Shown: positions 1 through 6,000 of the stretch, piece after piece | Position numbering within the stretch: position 1 is the stretch's first letter | Layout of the letters: each line of letters starts with the position of its first letter | From: Sphingobium sp. | Lineage (GTDB): Bacteria > Pseudomonadota > Alphaproteobacteria > Sphingomonadales > Sphingomonadaceae | DNA: 17,828 nt | Reading direction: 5' to 3' | Assembly (NCBI GenBank): GCA_030148625.1 | Contig: JASBTC010000227.1 | Coordinates: 1 to 17,828, forward strand | The notes under the pieces: generated by a model | Databases searched by the model: none | Told to the model about the DNA's origin: nothing | What the model saw: only the letters and a program-made list of their open reading frames with translations | Position numbers and translations under genes: made by a program

Positions 1-383
1 ACATTGGCGCTGGCGAACCGGCATGTGGTGACGGAAACGGCGCCGAGATCGGCGACGGGGGCGCTGGCCTCACCCTCGCAGGTTACGGGGGTGTCGCGCG
101 ACGCGGCCAGCCGCGCCAGCGCATCGTCGCCCTCGCGCAGCGCATAGATCTGCCCGATCGGGCGCGCGGCATCGCGGCAGACGATCGTCCAGGCGCGATC
201 GAAGATGCCGCGCGCGGCGGGATCGTTGTTCTGGCTCTGCATCTGGCACAGCGAACCGCCGGCGCTGCCGAGGCGGAAACTGTCCTGAAGGCTGGGGCGC
301 AGGCTTTGCGCGGGCGCCGCCATCGGCATCGCGGCGAGCACGAGCGTGGCGGCGGGCAGCATGTACTTATCGACGCGCAACAC
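1..383 (-). CDS. Exported protein of unknown function, N-terminal part (cut by window edge)
   Basis: The frame is open from a GTG at 383 to the window edge, giving about 127 residues. I chose GTG because GGGGAG lies four bases upstream; an internal ATG at 362 would remove the basic residues of the signal peptide. The N-terminus (MLRVDKYMLPAATLVL, then an Ala/Met-rich stretch ending APAQS) looks like a Sec signal peptide of about 27 residues, so the product is probably periplasmic or outer-membrane associated. The mature part contains a block reading SFRLGSAGGSLCQMQSQN, then a conserved-looking FDRAWTIVCRDAARPIGQIY, with three cysteines seen in total. I have a weak recollection of a similar N-terminus on large sphingomonad CHAT-domain/TPR proteins, but the part that would show this lies outside the window. 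The function stays unassigned. Confidence 0.6.
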   Translation of the reverse strand, partial: MLRVDKYMLPAATLVLAAMPMAAPAQSLRPSLQDSFRLGSAGGSLCQMQSQNNDPAARGIFDRAWTIVCRDAARPIGQIYALREGDDALARLAASRDTPVTCEGEASAPVADLGAVSVTTCRFASAN

Positions 384-591
384 GTTTCTCCCCGTCGGTC
401 TTCCGGAGGGGCCTTATGACCATGCCTTCCGCGTAACCGATTGAATTGCGACCGTCCGAGCGAATTCGAATCGTGCGCAGGATACATCACGCGACAGTAA
501 AGGCGAAGCGCGACCTGTGCTGTGCGGACCATCACTCGGCGTTAATGTTTCGCGGCTAGAGCCGGAGGATTGTCGATGGCAGGGGATACCG
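384..591. other. Divergent intergenic region between the exported protein and the PilZ-like gene
   Basis: About 208 bases separate two divergent starts, so promoters for both genes should lie here. An AT-richer stretch with the palindrome CGAATTCG sits near 460-470. I could not find a convincing -35/-10 pair for either direction, and no small gene is supported. Confidence 0.4.
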
Positions 592-900
592 ATGCGCACG
601 ACCGGAGCGCGGCCCGCAACGCAGGGCAAGACGGAGACATGCTACCCGATCGCGGTCGAGACATCGATCCGTGGCATCGGTGGCGCCGCTGTCGATTTCA
701 GCCTGACCGTGCTGTCGGCCAGCGGCTTTTCCGGATCGACGCAAAGCGCGTTCGATGTCGCGGACCAGGTGATCGTGCATATCCCGATCGCCGGCGACAT
801 GGCGGCGCGGCTGATCAGCGTGGCGCCGGGCGAGATCGGCGGCGAATTCGTCCGCCCGATCGACGCGGCCGGCATCGTCGCGGACCTGATCGCCGCCTGA
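592..900 (+). CDS. Small degenerate PilZ-like domain protein
   Basis: This is a 102-residue protein without a signal peptide or membrane segment. I chose the ATG at 592 because AGGGGA (581-586) lies five bases upstream; an upstream in-frame ATG at 517 has no such site. Residues 20-92 have the pattern of a PilZ beta-barrel: a beta strand leading into TVLSASGFSG (39-48), then DQVIVHIPIAG (58-68) and a G-x-F strand (GGEFVRPI, 83-90) that normally closes the domain. PilZ domains bind cyclic di-GMP through an RxxxR motif and a D/NxSxxG motif. Here the second motif reads VLSASG, so the Asp/Asn is replaced by Val, and no clear RxxxR is present. It may be a PilZ-fold protein that does not bind the nucleotide. 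The fold assignment is moderate; the function is unknown. Confidence 0.6.
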   Translation: MRTTGARPATQGKTETCYPIAVETSIRGIGGAAVDFSLTVLSASGFSGSTQSAFDVADQVIVHIPIAGDMAARLISVAPGEIGGEFVRPIDAAGIVADLIAA

Positions 901-945
901 ATCCGCGAATTGCGCCGCCATGTTGCCAAAGGCACAGCATAGCGG

Positions 946-951
946 TTGACA
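946..951 (+). promoter_or_regulatory. Candidate -35 box for tRNA-Cys
   Basis: A perfect TTGACA lies 35 bases before the tRNA 5' end, the expected distance for a tRNA promoter with a very short leader. The -10 position (about 969-974, CAGAGG) matches the consensus poorly, so this is a tentative call. Confidence 0.35.
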
Positions 952-985
952 TCCCGGGCACGTCCGCGCAGAGGGAGCGCCCTTC

Positions 986-1059
986 GGCCCGATGGCGGAG
1001 TGGTTACGCAGAGGACTGCAAATCCTTGCACGCCGGTTCGATTCCGGCTCGGGCCTCCA
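986..1059 (+). tRNA. tRNA-Cys (anticodon GCA)
   Basis: The cloverleaf is complete. The acceptor arm GGCCCGA (986-992) pairs perfectly with TCGGGCC (1049-1055). The anticodon stem GAGGA/TCCTT encloses the loop CTGCAAA, with GCA at 1018-1020. The T arm reads CCGG-TTCGATT-CCGG. The discriminator base is T (1056), as expected for cysteine identity, and CCA is encoded at 1057-1059. It stands alone, with no other tRNA nearby and no obvious intrinsic terminator after it. Confidence 0.97.
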
Positions 1060-1172
1060 CTTCCTGAAATTGCTATATTCGTGCCTTGGGCGCGCGTGGC
1101 GCTGCCGCAGCGTTTCACATCCTGCGCCGCGTGCGATAGCGTCGGGACGCCGCCAACCGCCCGAAGACGCCC

Positions 1173-2264
1173 ATGACCGAAATCACGCCGTCCGAAACCA
1201 GCTTCTCCGAAGAGATCGCCCCGGGCTGGGATGCCATCTCGGCTGCCCTTGATCGCCTCTATCCGGGGCAGGAGCCGAAACATTGGGGCACGCTGGTTCC
1301 CTGGAAGTTCAGCGGGCCCGATCCGTTGGACGGGATCAGCGCTTGGAAACGTTCGCTCCCGGCGCCGCACTGGCATTTCGTGACCTATGGGCTTTCCGAA
1401 CTCTACGAGAAGGAGTCGGACAATGCGGAGGAAAGCGGATACGGATTCGAACTGACCTTTCGTCTTGCCGCGGACGATGGTGAGGTGGAGCCGCCCAACT
1501 GGGTGTTCAGTTTCTTCCAGAATCTCGCGCGCTACGTCTTCCAGACCGGCAATGTGTTCGAGGATGGCCACTGGATGAACGCTAACGGGCCGATCGCGCT
1601 TGAAACCGGCACGCAACTCCGCTCGATCGCGATCACCGCCGATCCCGAGCTGCCGCCGATCGAAACGCCCAACGGACGCGTCGCCTTCCTTCAACTCGTC
1701 GGACTGACGCTCGATGAAGAGGGTGTGGTCAAGCAATGGAATACGCGCAAATTGCTCGACACGCTGGTGCGGCACATGCCGCTCTGGATCACCGACCTGT
1801 CGCGGACGTCGTTGCTCGGCGAACCGGACGTGGCGGCCGCGGTGAGCGAGGGTGTGCGGCGCGACGGCTCTTCGACGGGGATGCTGTTCATCTCGACCTT
1901 GGACTGGGAAGTTCGAAAGCGGTTCCTGAAGCCCGCCGCCACGACGGTCGTGCTGGGGGCCGGGCCCGTGACGGATCTTGTGGCGATGCTGCCGTTGCGT
2001 CTGCCCCATGGGGCCGAGTTCCACATGATGTGCCAACCCAGCGGCAAGAGCCTGACCTTCGCGACGGCCGAGGCCGATGCGGTGAGCGGAAGCGGGACCG
2101 AATTGCGGATCGAACTGACATCCGCCACGCTCGACGCGATGCTGCAAACGCTGAAACCGCTCGTGGGGAACTATGTCACGCCCGGTTTCGGCGCGCTTGC
2201 CTGGCGGATCGAACAGACGTTGATCCGCGACGCGAAAGGCGATGTCGTCAAGACCATCGGGTAG
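1173..2264 (+). CDS. Suppressor-of-fused (SUFU) domain protein
   Basis: A 363-residue soluble protein with no signal peptide or membrane span. The N-terminal half matches the SUFU family: an initial helical segment (APGWDAISAALDRLYPGQEP), then PHWHFVTYGLSELYEKE around residues 65-80, the family's most recognisable block, followed by GYGFELTFRL and WVFSFFQNLARYVF. The C-terminal half (roughly 250-363) has FHMMCQPSGKSLTFATAEAD and a mixed alpha/beta region without an obvious second domain. In animals SUFU restrains Gli factors in Hedgehog signalling. Bacterial versions are widespread; some were proposed from genome context to act as immunity proteins of polymorphic toxins. No toxin gene is adjacent here, so this copy looks like an orphan of unknown role. 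The ATG lacks a strong Shine-Dalgarno sequence, but the family block begins soon after it. Confidence 0.85.
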   Translation: MTEITPSETSFSEEIAPGWDAISAALDRLYPGQEPKHWGTLVPWKFSGPDPLDGISAWKRSLPAPHWHFVTYGLSELYEKESDNAEESGYGFELTFRLAADDGEVEPPNWVFSFFQNLARYVFQTGNVFEDGHWMNANGPIALETGTQLRSIAITADPELPPIETPNGRVAFLQLVGLTLDEEGVVKQWNTRKLLDTLVRHMPLWITDLSRTSLLGEPDVAAAVSEGVRRDGSSTGMLFISTLDWEVRKRFLKPAATTVVLGAGPVTDLVAMLPLRLPHGAEFHMMCQPSGKSLTFATAEADAVSGSGTELRIELTSATLDAMLQTLKPLVGNYVTPGFGALAWRIEQTLIRDAKGDVVKTIG

Positions 2265-2270
2265 GCCGTC

Positions 2271-2302
2271 TTCACGAGCAGCGGCGGAACTGCCGCCGTG
2301 AA
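2271..2302. terminator. GC-rich hairpin between convergent genes
   Basis: CGGCGG (2282-2287) and CCGCCG (2293-2298) form a six-base stem around AACTG, flanked by an outer TTCAC/GTGAA pair (2271-2275 and 2298-2302). It lies just after the SUFU stop and before the end of the convergent zinc-ribbon gene. There is no T-tract, so a role in termination is inferred from position only. Confidence 0.4.
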
Positions 2303-2338
2303 ACTGAGGGGACCGCTCAAGCCGGTCGTCCGCAGCGA

Positions 2339-2611
2339 TCAGCCGATGTGATTGTCGTTGCCGCATTTGCGGCAATGGCGGTGAGGCCAGGGCGTGAATG
2401 GGCCAAGCACGCTGGCGCGCGCGGCGAAGACCGATGTGCCGCAACGCGGGCATTTGAACAGGACAGTCGTCAGGCCGACATGCAGCACGAACAGCAGGAT
2501 AACGAACGGCAGCGCCTCTGCGGGCACGGCACCGTCGTTCCACAGATGGCCGCCAAGCAGCATGGACGCGACGACCGCTACATAGATCCACGCTCTCGAA
2601 TAAACCGACAT
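2339..2611 (-). CDS. Small membrane protein with a cytosolic zinc ribbon
   Basis: A 90-residue protein with two hydrophobic segments (about residues 7-22 and 33-51) followed by a short domain carrying CPRC (Cys54, Cys57) and CRKC (Cys80, Cys83). Two CxxC knuckles about 23 residues apart are typical of a zinc ribbon or rubredoxin-like knuckle. With two spans, both termini would be on the same side, most simply in the cytoplasm. I do not recognise a named family. It is convergent with the SUFU gene and has its own upstream region. The paired cysteines and membrane topology make it more credible than the overlapping frames on the other strand. Confidence 0.7.
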   Translation of the reverse strand: MSVYSRAWIYVAVVASMLLGGHLWNDGAVPAEALPFVILLFVLHVGLTTVLFKCPRCGTSVFAARASVLGPFTPWPHRHCRKCGNDNHIG

Positions 2612-2622
2612 TCGCGCCGTCT

Positions 2623-2660
2623 AGAGCATCGTGCGGAAAACGGGAGCCGGTTTTCCCCGC
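2623..2660. repeat. REP-like intergenic hairpin, copy 1
   Basis: GAGCATCGTGCGGAAAA is followed by a hairpin whose arms GGAAAAC (2635-2641) and GTTTTCC (2650-2656) enclose eight bases. A related sequence occurs at 7761-7800 (ATCATGCCGAAAAGCGGG on the minus strand). From memory, similar GCATnnTGCGGAAAA...GGTTTTCC elements are scattered through alphaproteobacterial intergenic regions; I could not confirm this by search. Confidence 0.45.
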
Positions 2661-2834
2661 GAAGGTTATTCCGAAGCTCGATCCATCCCCCGGTCGGGAT
2701 TGCGGGATTTTGCGCGCATCATCGGAATCCCCGTACGTGCGGGCTTGTCCATTTTGACGCACTGCCTTGATGCTGGTCCCGGAGCACCGAGTTGCGTTTC
2801 AGCGATGAAAAAAGCCGTGTCGATTTCCGGGATG

Positions 2835-2855
2835 CTCATTCGTCGTAACGATGAG
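2835..2855. promoter_or_regulatory. Small dyad upstream of the GST gene
   Basis: CTCAT-T-CGT and ACGATGAG form eight-base arms with one bulged T around CGTA. It ends 38 bases before the GST start codon, where a promoter or operator would be expected. No regulator can be assigned. Confidence 0.3.
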
Positions 2856-2893
2856 ACGCCACAATCGTTGGCGCAAGCAAGGAGACGAACGTC

Positions 2894-3538
2894 ATGACGA
2901 TCACCATCACCGCCTTTGAACGGTCACCCGATGGCGGCAAGGGGCTGGCGCGCGATACGCGCGTTCGCTGGGCGCTTGAGGAAGCGGGCCAGCCTTACGA
3001 AGTCCGCCTCGTCTCGTTCGCGGGGATGAAGCAGCCCGCGCATCTGGCGCTGCACCCCTTCGGCCAGATCCCGACCTATGAAGAGGGTGATCTCACCCTG
3101 TTCGAGACGGGATCGATCATCCTCCACATCGCGCAGCTTCATGCCGGCCTGCTGCCGGAGGATGAAGATGCCCGGGCGCGGGCGATCACATGGATGTTCG
3201 CCGCGCTCAGCACGATTGAGCCGGTGATCCACGATCTCACGACCGCGAAGATCCTGGAGGGCGACAAGCCCTGGGCGCAGGAACGCCTGCCGCTGGTGAT
3301 GGACCGGATCCGCGCCCGGCTGGAGCAATTGTCCGCGCGTCTGGGCGATGCCGAGTGGCTCGACGGCGCATTCAGCGCGGGTGACCTGATGATGGTCTCG
3401 GTGCTGCTCCGCCTTCGGATGTCGGGCCTATTGGACGAATATCCGAAGCTGGCCGCCTATGTTGCCCGCGGCGAGGCACTGCCGGCTTATCGGCGGGCTT
3501 TTGCTGCGCAATTGGCGATCAACGCTCCGGCCGGTTAA
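2894..3538 (+). CDS. Glutathione S-transferase family protein
   Basis: A 214-residue cytosolic protein of normal GST length. Residues 1-80 form the thioredoxin-like domain: a first strand with a loop rich in small residues (ERSPDGGKGLARDTRVRWAL), a cis-proline motif (FGQIP, Pro60) and the glutathione-gamma-glutamyl contact motif FETGSI (Glu71, at the place of the usual E-S). The rest is an all-helical C-terminal domain with the conserved fold-core motif AFSAGDLMMVSVLLRL, in which Asp is the N-cap residue. GSTs conjugate or reduce electrophiles with glutathione; the substrate cannot be read from sequence. The ATG is supported by AAGGAG (2879-2884) nine bases upstream. The gene appears monocistronic; the next gene is 135 bases away and differs in composition. 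Confidence 0.9.
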   Translation: MTITITAFERSPDGGKGLARDTRVRWALEEAGQPYEVRLVSFAGMKQPAHLALHPFGQIPTYEEGDLTLFETGSIILHIAQLHAGLLPEDEDARARAITWMFAALSTIEPVIHDLTTAKILEGDKPWAQERLPLVMDRIRARLEQLSARLGDAEWLDGAFSAGDLMMVSVLLRLRMSGLLDEYPKLAAYVARGEALPAYRRAFAAQLAINAPAG

Positions 3539-3673
3539 ATTACGGCGCACTCCACCGCCCTCAATGTAGATTGCTGCTCAGCTGACTTATGCGCTGTGAA
3601 CGCAGATTTAATGATCTGTCATGGTAAACGTTGGCGATTTGACTGCAAGCTGAGAAGCTGCTTCTGTTGAAAG

Positions 3674-4033
3674 ATGGACCAATACGCAACACTCTTTCTC
3701 TTGGCCTCTTTAGTTGTCACGTCACCCGTGATGGCCCAAGGGCCAGGATTCGATCCAAATGGGGTGACGAGAAGTTGGATCACCCAGGAGGACTATCCTC
3801 TCGCGGCGATCAAGGCGAAGGCGGAGGGTAGCGTTCGCATTACTTGGAAGATCACTGTCCTCGGCTTTGCCACCGATTGTAAGGTTATCGAGTCAAGCGG
3901 CAATGCGGATCTCGATTTCACAAGTTGCGATCTGATCATGCGGCGCGCCCGCTATAAGCCTGCTCAAGACCAGTACGGCATGTCGATGGAGTCGCAGGCT
4001 ACTCGCACCATCAAATGGGTGCTGCCGAAGTAG
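3674..4033 (+). CDS. Small secreted TonB C-terminal-domain-like protein
   Basis: A 119-residue protein with a likely signal peptide (residues 1-21, cleavage after VMA). The rest is a single TonB-C-like domain: SWITQEDYPLAAIKAKAEGS is the entry helix and strand, then VRITWKITVLGFATDCKVIESSG, LDFTSCDLIMRRARYKPA and a final RTIKWVLP strand. Cys69 and Cys85 may form a disulfide. It lacks the N-terminal anchor and proline-rich linker of true TonB, so it cannot be a standard energy transducer; such stand-alone TonB-C proteins are common in sphingomonads and their role is unclear. The gene and its upstream region are about 54% GC by hand count, clearly below the neighbours (a GST segment counts 68%), which suggests recent acquisition. 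The ribosome-binding site is weak (GAAAG). Confidence 0.8.
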   Translation: MDQYATLFLLASLVVTSPVMAQGPGFDPNGVTRSWITQEDYPLAAIKAKAEGSVRITWKITVLGFATDCKVIESSGNADLDFTSCDLIMRRARYKPAQDQYGMSMESQATRTIKWVLPK

Positions 4034-4111
4034 CGGCAGTACGGGATCCATCTTCAGCGCGCCGGAACCAACGCGAACATCTCGTCGCGCAGGCAAGCGG
4101 ATACGATCATG

Positions 4112-4133
4112 GCGATCGTCCGGGCGGTCGCCC
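4112..4133 (-). terminator. Weak hairpin after the deacylase gene
   Basis: On the minus strand GGCGACCG and CGATCGCC form an eight-base stem with one mismatch around a six-base loop, immediately after the deacylase stop codon. It lacks a T-tract, so termination is only suggested. Confidence 0.3.
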
Positions 4134-4134
4134 C

Positions 4135-5631
4135 TTATTTATCCCCGCGCTTGACGCCGACGCCGGGGAACAGATTGGGCGTGATCTTGCCGTTCTCGGC
4201 CATCACCTTGCCGCCGACCAGCACATAGCGATAGCCGCTCGATGCCTGATGCGGCTTTTCATAGGTGGCGTTGTCCTTGACGGTATTGGGGTCGAATATG
4301 CTGATATCGGCATCGGCGCCCACCTGGATGCGGCCCTTGCGTGCCATTGCGGGGGCGACCTTTTCGAGGCGCTTCGCCGGCATGATCGTCATCTTGGCGA
4401 GTGCGGTCCTGAGGTCGAGCAATTTGCGATCGCGCACATAATGGCCGAGCACCCGGCTGAAGCTGCCGGCGCCGCGCGGGTGGACCTTGGATTCGACCAT
4501 CGGCATTCCGTCGGATGCGATGGTGACGAACGGATCGGCCATCGCCGCATCGATCGCGGTCTGCGGGATCATGAAGATCACCACTTCGCCGCCGGGCTGT
4601 TCCTTGCGGTATTTGTTGAACGTCTCCTCGGTCAGCCGCTCGCCGGTCGCCGACCATTGGACATCCTTGTAGGTGATGCCCGAACGCTGCTGCCAGCCTT
4701 CGGAGAAGAATTCGGATCCGAGCGCGGTCGATCCGGCTTCGTACGGATAGGCTTCGGTGGTGACGTCGACGCCGTGTCTGGCGGCGCCCTTCAATATCTC
4801 GATCACGGTCGGCGCATCGCCGAGCGAAGTCGAGGTGACGTGGACGAGCTGCAACGCGGCGCCGGTCGAGGCGGCGTCGGCGATCAGTTCGTTGGCGACC
4901 GCGATCGGCATCCCCGGCGCGCGGCTCAGTTCGCGCATGCGCGCATGGACGAACACCGGCACGCCATATTTCGCGCCGGCCTTGAACGCCTTGTAGATCT
5001 CACGCCGGCCGGTGGCGGGCGTGTATTCGAGGCCGATCCCGATGCCGAGCGCGCCGGCCTCGATCTCCCGCTCGACCGCCGCGACGATCCGGTCTTCCTG
5101 CTCCGCATTCGCGGAGGTCGTCAGCGCCTGGGGCGAGATGACGAGCGCGGCGGTCGGGGGCGCACCCGGCGCGCCGCACCTCTTGTCGCTCAACACCTCG
5201 ATGCGCGCGCACAGGAAGCTGGCGGTCGCGCCGTAGTTGATCAGCGCCTTGCCCTGCTTCTCCGCATAGAAATTGGCGACCGGCATCGTGCCGATCTCCA
5301 TCTCGAACGCCGAGGTCACGCCGTCGAGCAACTGGAAGCCCTGGCTTTTCACATCCTGGCCATGGGCGTGATAATCGATGAAGCCGGGCGCCACGACCTG
5401 CCCCCTGGCATCGAGCACGCGCTTGCCCTTGAGCGGGCCGGCCGAGATCGCGGCGATGGTGCCGCCGTTGATGCCGACATCGGCCACTTCGTCGCGGCCG
5501 CTCTCCGGATCGATCACGCGGCCGCCCTTGATGACGATGTCATAGCTCGCTTCCTGCGCTGCGGCGGGCGCGAGGGTCATCAGGGGAAGCAGGCAGCTCG
5601 CGGCGAGAAATTGTCCAAAACGCACTGTCAT
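4135..5631 (-). CDS. Secreted N-acyl-D-amino-acid deacylase-type amidohydrolase
   Basis: The 498-residue product starts with a signal peptide (1-26, ending APAAAQ), so it acts in the periplasm. I chose the ATG at 5631 because AGGGAG lies just upstream and the signal peptide follows directly; an in-frame start 14 codons earlier would precede it with a non-signal segment. Metal-site motifs of the amidohydrolase superfamily are visible: HAH in FIDYHAH (His88, His90), EME after TSAF (Glu110/Glu112), His229 in VFVHAR, His264 in QLVHVTS and Asp374 in ASDG. The block HPRGAGSFSRVLGHYVRD (about 384-401) is characteristic of D-aminoacylases, which release D-amino acids from N-acyl forms. The usual NCG cysteine region reads FEMEIG, so metal ligation may differ. 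It is divergent from the serine hydrolase gene. Substrate specificity is inferred from the family and not certain. Confidence 0.88.
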   Translation of the reverse strand: MTVRFGQFLAASCLLPLMTLAPAAAQEASYDIVIKGGRVIDPESGRDEVADVGINGGTIAAISAGPLKGKRVLDARGQVVAPGFIDYHAHGQDVKSQGFQLLDGVTSAFEMEIGTMPVANFYAEKQGKALINYGATASFLCARIEVLSDKRCGAPGAPPTAALVISPQALTTSANAEQEDRIVAAVEREIEAGALGIGIGLEYTPATGRREIYKAFKAGAKYGVPVFVHARMRELSRAPGMPIAVANELIADAASTGAALQLVHVTSTSLGDAPTVIEILKGAARHGVDVTTEAYPYEAGSTALGSEFFSEGWQQRSGITYKDVQWSATGERLTEETFNKYRKEQPGGEVVIFMIPQTAIDAAMADPFVTIASDGMPMVESKVHPRGAGSFSRVLGHYVRDRKLLDLRTALAKMTIMPAKRLEKVAPAMARKGRIQVGADADISIFDPNTVKDNATYEKPHQASSGYRYVLVGGKVMAENGKITPNLFPGVGVKRGDK

Positions 5632-5702
5632 CTTCTCCCTGGATGCATTCAATATTCGGTCAACGGACGGCACTCACGCGCGACCGCTGCCCCATCGGCC
5701 CG

Positions 5703-5731
5703 ATCATCGAAAAAATTTCCGATTCGGTCAA
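5703..5731 (-). promoter_or_regulatory. Candidate promoter of the deacylase gene with AT-rich dyad
   Basis: On the minus strand TTGACC (5731-5726, five of six to the -35 consensus) is followed after 17 bases by GATGAT (5708-5703, four of six to -10). The start codon is about 70 bases downstream. The spacer holds the small palindrome CCGATTCGG flanked by runs of A and T (GAAAAAATT and AATTTTTC), a possible operator. Confidence 0.4.
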
Positions 5732-5932
5732 TTTTTCTCTGAGTGAGATGCGGTTCCGAATTTCCCATGGGCGTCGGCATGCGCCTGAATTCCGGTGATG
5801 CCGGAGGCGGAGGCGCCTTCGTCGCTTTGGGCGATGATCCTGTGTGCGGTCGTCGTGGCGGCGATGGCCATTCGAGCGATCAGCGATCAACGAGCCCGAT
5901 CGCCTCGGGCAACGAAAACCGCGCCTGTCCGG

Positions 5933-5969
5933 TTGGACAAATCGATTTTCATGATATGAAATCGGATTT
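5933..5969 (+). promoter_or_regulatory. Candidate promoter with overlapping operator-like dyad for the serine hydrolase
   Basis: TTGGAC (5933-5938) and TATGAA (5955-5960) form a -35/-10 pair with 16-base spacing. A dyad centred exactly on 5954 overlaps the -10: inner arms TTTCAT and ATGAAA (5947-5952, 5956-5961) and outer arms AAATC and GATTT (5939-5943, 5965-5969), giving 11 of 14 matched positions per side. This placement is typical of a repressor site. The regulator is unknown. Confidence 0.5.
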
Positions 5970-6000
5970 CTGATTCCCCAACTCCATCGCGAGATCGTCC

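Larger units (their letters stand above)
2612..2893. other. Divergent intergenic region before the GST gene
   Basis: About 282 bases lie between the divergent zinc-ribbon and GST genes. The region holds a REP-like hairpin (2623-2660) and a small dyad (2835-2855), annotated separately. One open frame (2631-2897, +) runs through it and overlaps the GST start codon, but it has no recognisable protein features and I do not call it. Confidence 0.5.
5632..6000. other. Divergent regulatory region between deacylase and serine hydrolase
   Basis: This 369-base gap contains the two promoter/dyad elements annotated separately, near its two ends. The centre (about 5760-5930) is GC-rich and has no supported gene. 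Confidence 0.5.

Noticed and set aside
986..1059. tRNA-Cys as an integration site for a mobile element
   Set aside because: No integrase gene and no direct repeat of the tRNA 3' end were found in the window.
1173..2264. SUFU protein as half of a toxin-immunity pair
   Set aside because: No toxin-like, secreted or repeat-containing gene is adjacent; the neighbours are a tRNA, a PilZ-like gene and a small membrane protein.
642..2762. Long minus-strand open frame (706 codons) across the PilZ, tRNA and SUFU genes
   Set aside because: It runs through the tRNA-Cys gene and antisense to the well-supported SUFU protein; its translation is Arg/His/Gly-rich with no recognisable domain, as expected for a GC-rich shadow frame.
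2631..2897. 88-codon plus-strand frame overlapping the GST start codon by four bases
   Set aside because: The ATGA overlap looked like translational coupling, but the frame includes the REP-like hairpin and encodes no recognisable protein, and the GST gene has its own good ribosome-binding site.
4015..5742. Plus-strand open frame (575 codons) opposite the deacylase gene
   Set aside because: It is antisense to an amidohydrolase with clear metal-binding motifs and a signal peptide; its product is low-complexity Arg/Asp/His/Gly-rich.
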